Assembly (NCBI GenBank): GCA_948956705.1
Contig: CARCZS010000028.1
Location: 1-33,246, forward strand
Source of the DNA: an uncultured Phocaeicola sp.
GTDB lineage: Bacteria > Bacteroidota > Bacteroidia > Bacteroidales > Bacteroidaceae
DNA: 33,246 nucleotides
Direction: 5' to 3'
Of the stretch, positions 25,363-33,246 are shown piece after piece. Each line of letters opens with the position of its first letter. The stretch's first letter is position 1. The notes below the pieces were generated by a model. It did no database searches, had not been told where the DNA came from, and saw nothing but the letters and a program-made list of their open reading frames with translations. The translations under genes and the position numbers were made by a program.

Positions 25363-27144
25363 TTAAATTTGTCTTACACCTTTCGGAAGTTTCACTTTGG
25401 TTGCGATTTTACCATCGGCTTTCTTCTCGTGGCTGACTTCTATCACGCCCCAAGGGGTGGGATAAGTGCCTTTGGCCCATTCTAATTTACCCAAGTGTGG
25501 TTCAATACTGATCTGCTTGTGCTCTACGTCTACGATTTTTATACCTAATACATGATCTGACAGCCATGTGGTAGGTCCTGAAGACCACCCATGGCAAAGG
25601 CTGTGACGGAATCCGGGATAGCAATAGGCGCCGAAATCGCCATGTATGTCTTTTTTCCCGGCTGGAACAGGTTCGTCTATAGGAGCGGCATTAGGAATCC
25701 AGTCCAGATTGAAATCTTCCCAAAACGTGGTTGCTCCCAAATCCAGCATGGCTCCCCAGAAAGTATTAATGATATCTATTGCTTTCTCATACTCACCTGC
25801 TTTGGCTAATGCTTCCAGCATATAATACCCGTAAAAAGTGGAAAAACCTTTTCCACCGCCTACAGAGACAACTTCATCGCAAGCCTGTTGGGGATCCATC
25901 AATCCGGTGATGGCCATTAATGAAGCTGCCTGTTTCAGATTGTTGTGAGGTAATATCTTTTTTTTCATCCGGTTGATAATGTCCAGACATAATTGAGCAT
26001 CAGAGGTGTTGCCAAGTTTTAAAGACAATTGATGCGCATCTTGCATGGCCCATACGATCAGTGCGCGATATCCTGCCTCAACTCCGGCTTTATTTCCGCT
26101 GGATGGCCAGTCCAAAAAGCGGGCAGGCGCTAACGTTTCATTTCCCGCATCATCCACTTTCCCGTTTATCAGATGGATTAACCCGCTGATATAATCGGAA
26201 TGTTTCTTTAAAAAATCAATATCGCCGGTCTGGTGATACCATTCATATTGGTTGATCAGATACCATAGGCTGTATGCACTCATGCCATTCATCCAATTGG
26301 GTAAAGGAAATTGTTTGCAGGCCAGGTCCAAACTGTTGGGGATCACCTCATTGTATCCGAAAACACGGCTGATGGTCATTAATTCAGGATGCATATCGCC
26401 CAGCCAGACTACCCGGTCACGTTTGATGCCATCCCATAAAAACTCCTGCATGTTCAAGTGGACAGTATAGGCTCCGGTAATCCATATTTTGTTTAAACGT
26501 TGGTCGTTGCATTCAAAAGACCCCAGATAGGGAATATCACGGTAGCGCAGGATAGCTGAAATTTCTTTTAAGGAGATAGTAGCGTTGTTTTGCAGCAAGT
26601 CGAGACGGACAAAGCGGAAACCGGTATTGCCTATTTCAATCATGCCGTCACGGGGAATTTCCATGATGATATCACGTTTGGCATGATCGTCCGTTGAAAA
26701 TCCCACTTTCCATTCGGAATTTGAAGTGGTACTGTTGGCTTCTCCAACAGATTCTCCGAAACGTATCCTTACCAAAGAAGGTTCCCTACGGCTGGAACTG
26801 CCCATGACGAGCTTTAATCCTCCATGCAGTTCACTGCCGAAATCCAGTAACAAGGATGCCTTCTCTGTTTCAGTAGAGGTCATTATACAACATTTTTTTC
26901 TGTTCATTTCCGATTGGCCGTTTCCACGCTCTAACAAATAGTGTTCATCTTTTATCAGATTATTTTTACATCCTGCGTATTTGGTAACAATACGTTTGGG
27001 GGTGATGTAAACGCGGTCCATGATATCTTTGGTCATTCTTTGTGAGGCATCGCTTTGTAGGGTGGGGGGGATACCTGCATATAGAAGTGCAGGCAGCAGA
27101 GCGAATGTAATTATGCTTTTCCTGATTGCTGGTAATAGTTCCAT
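25363..27144 (-). CDS. GH78-type alpha-L-rhamnosidase-like protein
   Basis: 593 residues with a signal peptide (1-23, ALLYAG). It matches the (alpha/alpha)6-barrel of alpha-L-rhamnosidases in the GH78 manner: YLGSFECNDQRLNKIWITGAY, then DGIKRDRVVWLGDMHPELMT, then HSLCHGWSSGPTTWLSDHVL and the closing beta-domain ending TPWGVIEVSHEKK. In classical GH78 the motif is about CPxREKxGWxGD, with a Glu where this protein has Asp. Activity is therefore likely but the exact reaction is unsure. It is much shorter than typical 900-1,000-residue GH78 enzymes, lacking most N-terminal sandwich domains. The upstream TTG at 27171 is rejected because it falls inside the -7 box and spoils the signal peptide; the ATG at 27144 is used. 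Confidence 0.8.
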   Translation of the reverse strand: MELLPAIRKSIITFALLPALLYAGIPPTLQSDASQRMTKDIMDRVYITPKRIVTKYAGCKNNLIKDEHYLLERGNGQSEMNRKKCCIMTSTETEKASLLLDFGSELHGGLKLVMGSSSRREPSLVRIRFGESVGEANSTTSNSEWKVGFSTDDHAKRDIIMEIPRDGMIEIGNTGFRFVRLDLLQNNATISLKEISAILRYRDIPYLGSFECNDQRLNKIWITGAYTVHLNMQEFLWDGIKRDRVVWLGDMHPELMTISRVFGYNEVIPNSLDLACKQFPLPNWMNGMSAYSLWYLINQYEWYHQTGDIDFLKKHSDYISGLIHLINGKVDDAGNETLAPARFLDWPSSGNKAGVEAGYRALIVWAMQDAHQLSLKLGNTSDAQLCLDIINRMKKKILPHNNLKQAASLMAITGLMDPQQACDEVVSVGGGKGFSTFYGYYMLEALAKAGEYEKAIDIINTFWGAMLDLGATTFWEDFNLDWIPNAAPIDEPVPAGKKDIHGDFGAYCYPGFRHSLCHGWSSGPTTWLSDHVLGIKIVDVEHKQISIEPHLGKLEWAKGTYPTPWGVIEVSHEKKADGKIATKVKLPKGVRQI

Positions 27145-27168
27145 AGTATCTTTGATTTTTGATTTATG

Positions 27169-27223
27169 CAAATATAGACGAAGAAGGTGTCTTACCTATG
27201 GAATTTTATTCATTTACATGGAA
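27169..27223 (-). promoter_or_regulatory. Promoter and candidate operator of GH78-PL11-fusion operon
   Basis: Reading leftwards: the element TTCCATGTAAATGAAT (27223-27208), 31 nt, then TATATTTG (27176-27169), a consensus -7 box. A second TTCCAT (27203-27198) overlaps the -33 area, where no TTTG is found. The leader is about 20 nt. The left half of the element is perfect and the right half is poor. Confidence 0.55.
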
Positions 27224-27358
27224 TATTGTTCATTTTCTTTCTGTTCTTTTTCCATATACGGATAACAATCTAGTTATTGATCTTTTTTGGGGGGGCTGAC
27301 AGATAGATTCTTTATATGAAAAGAAATGAGTGAATGAACTGTACAGAACTTGTTGATA

Positions 27359-27673
27359 TCACTTTTCTTTTATAATCCATATTCCTTCAAAAAAAGGAGC
27401 CTCACCTCGTAGCTTTCCTTCTTCTTTATATAGCCGTGCGCTCACTATATCGTTGATTTGTATTATATAAATATCTCCTTCTTTTGTGTAGTGGCTTGTC
27501 AGAACCAATGGTCCTGGTGCGACAAATCGGCATAGCGTGTCGTTCAGGAAATCTATGTAATCTATTTGTGGATTGCCATCTACAAGTTCATAGCGTATGG
27601 ATTTTTGTTGTTTGCATCCCGCTATTAACAAGAATAGTGTAGTGAAGTATATAAACCGACCGATTTTTTTCAT
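27359..27673 (-). CDS. Small outer-membrane-type lipoprotein, unknown
   Basis: 104 residues. It starts MKKIGRFIYFTTLFLLIAGC, a clear lipoprotein signal with lipobox LIAGC (Cys20), so the mature protein is about 85 residues on a lipid anchor. After KQQKS the sequence is beta-rich (IDYIDFLNDTLCRFVAPG, GDIYIIQINDIVSARLY) with no named domain. It is the third gene after susC and susD, where SusE/F-like glycan-binding lipoproteins often sit, but it is far smaller than those. A stem-loop at 27701-27735 separates it from susD and may lower its expression. I do not recognise a family; an accessory role in the import complex is inferred from position alone. Confidence 0.75.
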   Translation of the reverse strand: MKKIGRFIYFTTLFLLIAGCKQQKSIRYELVDGNPQIDYIDFLNDTLCRFVAPGPLVLTSHYTKEGDIYIIQINDIVSARLYKEEGKLRGEAPFFEGIWIIKEK

Positions 27674-27700
27674 TATAAAATAAGTATTTATGGTGTGGAA

Positions 27701-27735
27701 AATAGGGGAATGCTGAATCCGGCACTCCCCTTATT
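27701..27735 (-). terminator. Intercistronic stem-loop after susD
   Basis: GGGGAATGC (27705-27713) pairs with GCACTCCCC (27722-27730), with one wobble and flanking A/T pairs. On the minus strand the stem is followed by only TATTTT, so it would act as a leaky terminator or as a 3' stabiliser of the susCD mRNA. Confidence 0.5.
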
Positions 27736-27762
27736 AATTATTGACTGCAAAAATCTAGTCTG

Positions 27763-29901
27763 TTAATAGCCTGGATTCTGCATTGCGGCTTTTTCTTCAT
27801 CACTTAAATTCGTACCGTCTTCATGCTGAAGTTGGTCTAAGAATGTTTGTGGAATAGGACGAAGCAAATGTTTGTCTGCTATATTGGCAGCTGCTTCCGG
27901 ATTGAATAATTTAGCACGTTGAACCAAAGTCTTGGTACGGCTCAACTCTTCCCAGCGGTTCCATTCACCTAAGCATTCGCGGGTACGTTCGTTTAAAATG
28001 AAATTGATCAAACGGTCTTTGTCCCCATTTACGCCCATTGCTGATAGAATAGCTTCATCCTCAGCTGGTAATGATGAATAACTTGAAATTTGCAGACTGG
28101 AAGCATCTGTAGTGCGTTCTATACCAGTTGAAAGATAGTAAGTGTTCTTTTGAAGGAAAGAAGCCTTGAATGCCTCTGTGTTATTGATCTTGGTACCATT
28201 GGCATCTTTGCATTTGCCTAAAGTGCTTAGTGCGGTTGAATTATCTTCGTCACCGCCTACGCTTTTCAGGAAAGCCATAGAACCGTCGGTGTAGTATTCG
28301 CGGTCTTCCCCATTTTTCCATTCGGCACGTGCACGGAGCTGGTTGATGGTAGAAATAGCATCCTGGAAGTTACCGGAACGTACTTGAGCTTCTGCTTTTA
28401 TCAGATAAGTTTCGCCTGTACGGGCCATAATGACATCACGATGTGCGTCCCCTTTCTCTGCTGTACGCGAGCCGTCATCAGTTTTATTGATACCACAGAA
28501 TACATTGGACTGTGCTGGATTTCCGCTAACACCATAGGTGTTCAATACATATTGACCACCGGCATATACAGGGAACACATTCGGCACCCATTTATTTGTT
28601 TCGGGGTTTACAAAGGAGTGGGCTATACCACCACGACCTACTGTTCCATAATCGGAGTTTGTGGCGTCTTTAAAACGATTGTCACTTTTTTTATTAAGAA
28701 TAAAGATGATGCCTTGGTCGCCTAGTGTTGGAACCTGATCGGCTGTAATACCGTTTGTAGCCACTACATCATCTGCTTTCGATGCAATATTATTCAATCC
28801 GTATACAGTTTTGAATGTTTTCCACATACGTGAGTCATTCACATTGTCGAAGATAGCATAAGCATATTCTGTAGGGCGGCAACGTTGGAAGTCCATACCA
28901 CCAATATATTGACCACGTTGTGTCCAACCACCGGAGAAGTTGGAGAATTGTGGGTTGAAGTAATTATAAGTACGGTTTCCGAAACGTCCGGTTGCCGAAG
29001 AAGTGTGTTGGCATGACATTAATATTTCATTAGACTCCTCGGCTTTGCAGTCTATACCGGTCCATTTGGCGTAAAGGTTATTATAATCACTTTCCAACGG
29101 ACATTTTGAGATGACTTCATCACATAACGTAATCGCTTTTTTCAAGTCTGCATCTGCAGGGTAACTTGAGTTCCAGTCGCTGCAACGTTCAGACTGACGA
29201 TATAGTAAAGCCTTTGCCAGAAAGTGTGCTGCTGTATATTTAGTCCATGTACCTGTACCACGCCATTTGTCTGCAGGTAGTTTGTCGTAAGCGTTCTGCA
29301 GGTCATCAATCACTTGGTTTAATGTTTCTTCTGCAGAAGCGCGAGTAAAGGTTCTGACCACACCTTCAGTAACTTGGGTTTGCAGAACCACCCCACCATA
29401 TTGTGCGAAAAGGCGATAGTAGTTATATCCGCGTAGGAAATAAGCTTCACCCAGGCATTTTTCGCGGACTTCCGCATCTGTAACATAATCAGCTGATGCG
29501 ATAACTTGATTGGCGGAAGCGATGCCGTAATACATCTGATCCCAAAGAGCTGAAATGCCCGGACAGTTATTGTTGGCTGCTCCGTTTGCTTTTGTACAGT
29601 CCAATGGGTTCAGACGGCTGTCATAAGTGTTCCATGGTTCTGCTGTCAGGTCAGAGCCGTTTGTAAATTCATCTGTACCGTAAAGGGTAATACCATACGC
29701 CCACTCATAACCAAAATGCCAACGGATGTTACCGTACAGTGCGGTAGCCAAATCTTGAATGCCCTGTGACGTTTTGAAATAGTCAGTGGTATAGGATGAC
29801 TTGTTTTTTTCATCTAGGAAACTATCGCTACAAGAACTGAAACTAGCAGTCATTGCGACAGATAGGGCAGCTGTGAATAATGTATATTTTAAATTTTTCA
29901 T
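27763..29901 (-). CDS. susD-like: SusD/RagB-type glycan-binding lipoprotein
   Basis: 712 residues. SusD-type lipoproteins form the lid over a SusC channel and bind the oligosaccharide at the cell surface. Signal peptide with Cys24 in FSSCSDSFLDEK. The fold is helical with tetratricopeptide-like repeats: CLGEAYFLRGYNYYRLFAQYGGVVL (about 148-172), YTAAHFLAKALLYRQ, RTGETYLIKAEAQVRSGNFQDAISTINQLRARAEW and the C-terminal FILNERTRECLGEWNRWEELSRT with RPIPQTFLDQ near the end. It is longer than the usual 500-650 residues, with insertions in the middle. It lies 31 nt after susC, as in nearly all such pairs. Confidence 0.95.
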   Translation of the reverse strand: MKNLKYTLFTAALSVAMTASFSSCSDSFLDEKNKSSYTTDYFKTSQGIQDLATALYGNIRWHFGYEWAYGITLYGTDEFTNGSDLTAEPWNTYDSRLNPLDCTKANGAANNNCPGISALWDQMYYGIASANQVIASADYVTDAEVREKCLGEAYFLRGYNYYRLFAQYGGVVLQTQVTEGVVRTFTRASAEETLNQVIDDLQNAYDKLPADKWRGTGTWTKYTAAHFLAKALLYRQSERCSDWNSSYPADADLKKAITLCDEVISKCPLESDYNNLYAKWTGIDCKAEESNEILMSCQHTSSATGRFGNRTYNYFNPQFSNFSGGWTQRGQYIGGMDFQRCRPTEYAYAIFDNVNDSRMWKTFKTVYGLNNIASKADDVVATNGITADQVPTLGDQGIIFILNKKSDNRFKDATNSDYGTVGRGGIAHSFVNPETNKWVPNVFPVYAGGQYVLNTYGVSGNPAQSNVFCGINKTDDGSRTAEKGDAHRDVIMARTGETYLIKAEAQVRSGNFQDAISTINQLRARAEWKNGEDREYYTDGSMAFLKSVGGDEDNSTALSTLGKCKDANGTKINNTEAFKASFLQKNTYYLSTGIERTTDASSLQISSYSSLPAEDEAILSAMGVNGDKDRLINFILNERTRECLGEWNRWEELSRTKTLVQRAKLFNPEAAANIADKHLLRPIPQTFLDQLQHEDGTNLSDEEKAAMQNPGY

Positions 29902-29932
29902 TTTAAAAACAGTTTAATGTGTTATTATCAAA

Positions 29933-32900
29933 TTAGAAACCAACTTGTAAACCGAAAGTAAAGCCTCTATTGTAATAAGTAGTGCCTAAGTCCAAATCCA
30001 TAAAATCTACTGAAGAATAGAGGTTGCCTATATTCTTAGCTTGTGCGTATAATTTAAGAGAACTGATTCCGATGTTCTTCAATGCTTTGGAATTGAAGTT
30101 GTACCCTAGAGAAATGTTACGGATCTTGATGAATGAGGCGTCTTTAAAGCCTAGCAGACTTGAATAAGCATCGCCACCTGCTGTACTGTAAATCGGCTTT
30201 TGATAATCAGCACCAGTGTTGTCCGGAGTCCAATAGTTTATTTTACGTTGGTTGTACATACCGTATTGGCCTTCACCACCCGTATCAACCATATAACCAA
30301 ATCTTCCGTTCAGCTCGATGCCTAGTTCAAGACCTTTATAGTTGAATGTATTGCTCCATCCCAGCACCCATTTAGGATTTTTGTTGCCAAGAATAATACG
30401 GTCATTGCTGTCTATAACATAGTTGCCATCCTGATCAACCGGTTTAACCATACCTGCTTCAAATTTATGTCCGTTGGCATTGAATTTAGCCATTTCTGCA
30501 GCATCGCTTTCCTGCCACAGACCATCGCTGGCGGTACCATAGAAAACATTGATTGACTCACCAATGAACCAGGCATTGGAAATGTCATCCTGCTTGCCGT
30601 TGGCAAGTTCTACGATTTCATCTTTTTGATAGGCTGCATTGATAGTGGAACTCCATTCAAAGTCTTTGGTTTGTATGGGAACCAGGTTCAGAGATAAGTC
30701 AACACCGAAGTTTTTTGTTTTACCTACATTGGCATAAGTAGAATTAAAACCGGTTAAGGTTGGAATAGTCATACTTAATAACAAGTCATTGGTGTTAGAG
30801 TGATAAATATCCATTGAACCGTTGATACGTCCATTCAGGAAGCTGAAGTCCACACCATAGTTATATTGTGTTGTCTTTTCCCAACCTAAATTTTTATTTG
30901 CCATTTTTACTTGAGAAGAAGTGTAATAAGGTTCATTGGTGGCATAAGCAGGGGTCAGAGTAGAGCCAAAAGGTACATAGAATGACTGGATGTTACCTAA
31001 TGTAGAATATGCACTTACAGCTGAGTTACCAGTTGTTCCCAAGCCGAAACGAAGCTTTAACTGGTTTATCCAAGAAATATCTTTCATAAAGTCTTCTTGG
31101 TCAATGCGCCAGCCCAAGGCGGCGGAAGGGAAGAAACTCCATTTATGCCCGTCTGCTAATACGGAAGAACCGTCATAACGTCCGGAAACAGTCAATAAAT
31201 AGCGGTCGTTGTATGCGTAATTTACACGTGCCATGTACGATGCCAGCTGATTTTCAGACATGCCGGTACTCATACCAGCACCATAAGTTGCTGCATCCGT
31301 AATATCTACACTGCCCATGTTGTACCATTCAAAATTCTCATTAGGGATGGCGTTAGCACTTTCGGAACCACTTTCTTTATTATATTTGGAAGCTGACTGC
31401 AATAAGGTTACGCCTAAGTTATGTTTGCCGAATGTCTTGTTATAGTTGATCTGATTGTCCAGTGTCCATGACAAGTAACGGTCTGTGGCATATTTAGCGT
31501 AGTTTTTCGAACCCATTTTTACAGCAGAATCCTTGCTGATGAAAATACCTTGACGATAGTGGCGGAAATCAGGACCGAAAGAGATTTTATAGCTTAGTCC
31601 TTCCAAAGGTGCCCACATTTTCCCAAAATCAAATTGTCCGTAAAAGCTGCCTAGTGCACGGAAAGTCTGACGGTTATCGGTTGACTTGTTCCATTCATCG
31701 ATTACAGTATAAACATTGGTAGTGGAACCACAGGGATTTGTAATGATATTGCCTTCCTCATCATAAGGAACACCAAAACGTGGAATAGCTTTTGCCGCAC
31801 TATATATATCAACCGGGCCAGAGCCTGAAGATTGTCCGGTACGGGAATAACCATAGTCCTGAACTGCCCATGAACCGTTGATCGATCCCCCCATTTTGAA
31901 CCAAGGTTTTACTTGTAAATCGACAGACATTGAGAAATTATAACGTTCATATTCCTGTCCTTTCTGAGTACCTTGATTATTTAGATAACCAATAGAGAAG
32001 AAAGCTTGTGCAGTTTCGTTACCGCCACTACCACTGATGGTATGTTCATGTGTGATACCTGTTTGGGTCACTATGTCTGCCCAGTCGGTATCTGTTACTC
32101 TACTTCCATCCCAAGTACCGTTATTCCAACCTTTATTTACATTTGCCAAAGCAGTGGGATCGCCTGATGCCGCAAAATAAATTTGGTCTTTGTCATAGTT
32201 AGGTTGGTCACCGCGAGGGTTGTTTACCGGATCTGAGTTATAATAAGCCCAACGGCGCCAGGTAATATAATCGCTTGCACTCATGGCAGGTGATTTGTCT
32301 TTCAGGGTTTCTAGTGTGACAGAACCTGAGTAGTTTAAAGCGAGTCTGCCTGCTTTACCGCGTTTGGTGGTTATCAATATGACACCATTGGCACCACGAG
32401 AACCGTAAATAGCTGTAGAAGAGGCATCCTTTAAGATATCAATGGATTCTATGTCACGCGGATTGATCGTTTCAATTCCTCCAGCACTCAAGGGAACTCC
32501 ATCTACTACATACAGAGGGTCTGATGATGCGCTGATAGATCGGTTACCACGAATACGGATTGATCCTACAGTACCCGGACGTTCACTTGAGGTGATATCT
32601 ACACCGGCAGCTTTGCCTTGTAAGGCTTCAAAAGCATTGTTCACAGGTCTTGTATTCAATTCTTCAGAACCCACACGTGCCATAGCACCAGTCACATCAC
32701 TTTTTTTCTGAACGCCATAGCCAACCACTACCACTTCATCCAGTGTTTCGGTATCCTCCTCCAAGATTATCTTAACGGTAGATTGTCCTTTCACTTGGAT
32801 ATCTACGGTCTTGTACCCCACGAAACTTACTTGGATCGTTCCATTATCAGGAACATTCTGAAGTGTGAACTTACCATCAAAGTCGGTAATTGTACCATTG

Positions 32901-33085
32901 GTAGTACCTTTCACCACCACACTGGCACCGATTACAGACTCACCTGTCTTGTCAAGGACAGTACCCGAAACGGTTTTGCTCTGTGCAAAGGCCCCTACAG
33001 CCAATACGGATAACAAAGCAACGAAGAACAGCCGCTGGAACTTCTCCAAACGACGTAACAGACTTGAATTCTTTCTGTCTTTCAT
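29933..33085 (-). CDS. susC-like: SusC/RagA-type TonB-dependent transporter
   Basis: A 1,050-residue outer-membrane channel that imports oligosaccharides with energy from TonB. Signal peptide 1-35 (VGAFAQ). A CarboxypepD-regulatory-like domain (38-112, VSGTVLDKTGESVIGASVVV) is followed by the DEVVVVGYG segment, the plug (about 125-240, DPLYVVDGVPLSAGG, then STAIYGSRGANGVILITTKRG) and the barrel ending in Phe (FTFGLQVGF). No N-terminal STN signalling domain is present, so control by a sigma/anti-sigma pair is unlikely; a hybrid two-component system outside the window is the better guess. First gene of its operon; the promoter is at 33166-33221. Confidence 0.96.
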   Translation of the reverse strand: MKDRKNSSLLRRLEKFQRLFFVALLSVLAVGAFAQSKTVSGTVLDKTGESVIGASVVVKGTTNGTITDFDGKFTLQNVPDNGTIQVSFVGYKTVDIQVKGQSTVKIILEEDTETLDEVVVVGYGVQKKSDVTGAMARVGSEELNTRPVNNAFEALQGKAAGVDITSSERPGTVGSIRIRGNRSISASSDPLYVVDGVPLSAGGIETINPRDIESIDILKDASSTAIYGSRGANGVILITTKRGKAGRLALNYSGSVTLETLKDKSPAMSASDYITWRRWAYYNSDPVNNPRGDQPNYDKDQIYFAASGDPTALANVNKGWNNGTWDGSRVTDTDWADIVTQTGITHEHTISGSGGNETAQAFFSIGYLNNQGTQKGQEYERYNFSMSVDLQVKPWFKMGGSINGSWAVQDYGYSRTGQSSGSGPVDIYSAAKAIPRFGVPYDEEGNIITNPCGSTTNVYTVIDEWNKSTDNRQTFRALGSFYGQFDFGKMWAPLEGLSYKISFGPDFRHYRQGIFISKDSAVKMGSKNYAKYATDRYLSWTLDNQINYNKTFGKHNLGVTLLQSASKYNKESGSESANAIPNENFEWYNMGSVDITDAATYGAGMSTGMSENQLASYMARVNYAYNDRYLLTVSGRYDGSSVLADGHKWSFFPSAALGWRIDQEDFMKDISWINQLKLRFGLGTTGNSAVSAYSTLGNIQSFYVPFGSTLTPAYATNEPYYTSSQVKMANKNLGWEKTTQYNYGVDFSFLNGRINGSMDIYHSNTNDLLLSMTIPTLTGFNSTYANVGKTKNFGVDLSLNLVPIQTKDFEWSSTINAAYQKDEIVELANGKQDDISNAWFIGESINVFYGTASDGLWQESDAAEMAKFNANGHKFEAGMVKPVDQDGNYVIDSNDRIILGNKNPKWVLGWSNTFNYKGLELGIELNGRFGYMVDTGGEGQYGMYNQRKINYWTPDNTGADYQKPIYSTAGGDAYSSLLGFKDASFIKIRNISLGYNFNSKALKNIGISSLKLYAQAKNIGNLYSSVDFMDLDLGTTYYNRGFTFGLQVGF

Positions 33086-33129
33086 ACTTTAATTATTAAG
33101 TTAAACAAAAGTTAGTTTTCTATTCTCTC

Positions 33130-33147
33130 AGGAGAAATAGGTCTCCT
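33130..33147 (-). other. Hairpin in the susC leader
   Basis: A perfect 6-bp stem (AGGAGA at 33130-33135, TCTCCT at 33142-33147) with a 6-nt loop lies in the leader of about 75 nt of susC, 45 nt before its ATG. The other four PUL promoters have leaders of only about 20-25 nt. This transcript therefore alone has room for RNA-level control. Confidence 0.45.
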
Positions 33148-33165
33148 ACCTGTGAAAAAGTGTTG

Positions 33166-33221
33166 CAAATATATGCGCGAATATTAAAAAAGCCAATGTA
33201 GGATTGTACAAAAGCATGGAA
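33166..33221 (-). promoter_or_regulatory. Promoter and candidate operator of susC-susD
   Basis: Reading leftwards: the element TTCCATGCTTTTGTAC (33221-33206), 32 nt, then TATATTTG (33173-33166), a consensus -7 box, with TTGG (33196-33193) as -33 at a 19-nt spacer. The element lies just upstream of -33, where an activator would touch RNA polymerase. Confidence 0.65.
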
Positions 33222-33246
33222 TTTTCCGTCTTTTCAACTGAAAAAT

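Noticed and set aside
27145..27171. TTG start of the GH78-type gene at 27171
   Set aside because: The TTG is part of the TATATTTG promoter box. The ATG at 27144 gives a proper signal peptide.

Overview
The window looks like chromosome of a gut Bacteroides or Phocaeicola species. The reasons are a SusC/SusD outer-membrane pair, a dense set of secreted carbohydrate-active enzymes, and promoters of the Bacteroidetes type (TAnnTTTG at -7 rather than a sigma-70 -10 box). The species cannot be fixed by eye. No tRNA, rRNA, CRISPR array, insertion sequence or phage gene was found.

Layout. Positions 1-2577 lie outside the main locus. They hold a bidirectional terminator, a 44-residue basic protein on the minus strand with a palindromic promoter region, a compact promoter-to-terminator transcript of about 63 nt, a periplasmic isoaspartyl peptidase/L-asparaginase, and about 930 bases of intergenic DNA with strong inverted repeats and possibly decayed coding sequence. 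From 2578 to the right edge the window is one polysaccharide utilization locus (PUL). It has five transcription units: (1) a tight seven-gene minus-strand operon, GH2 - CE12 - GH28 - DUF4450-like - CBM9-like - GH28 - GH106 (14016 down to 2659); (2) a divergent plus-strand pair, GH43-type - GH42 (14228-18675); (3) a single GH105 gene (19927-18794); (4) a minus-strand operon, GH78-type - PL11 - GH106-like/GH28 fusion (27144-20068); (5) susC - susD - small lipoprotein (33085-27359). The regulator is not in the window and probably lies beyond position 33246.

How it works together. The enzyme set fits the pectin rhamnogalacturonan I (RG-I). SusC/SusD would import oligosaccharides. PL11 cuts the rhamnose-galacturonic acid backbone and GH105 removes the unsaturated galacturonyl end that PL11 leaves. 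GH28 enzymes hydrolyse galacturonosyl bonds, and GH106/GH78 enzymes remove rhamnose. CE12 removes backbone acetyl groups. GH2, GH42 and GH43 enzymes would trim galactose- and arabinose-type side chains. This assignment rests on family knowledge; no substrate is proven by sequence alone.

Two points stand out. First, all five PUL units carry a similar 16-bp element (consensus TTCCATnnnnnTGTAC, sense orientation) ending 31-32 nt upstream of a TAnnTTTG-like -7 box, which is a candidate operator for a locus-wide activator. Second, the 1,096-codon GH106-like/GH28 fusion gene is interrupted by a single in-frame TAG at 21937-21939, with both halves otherwise intact.
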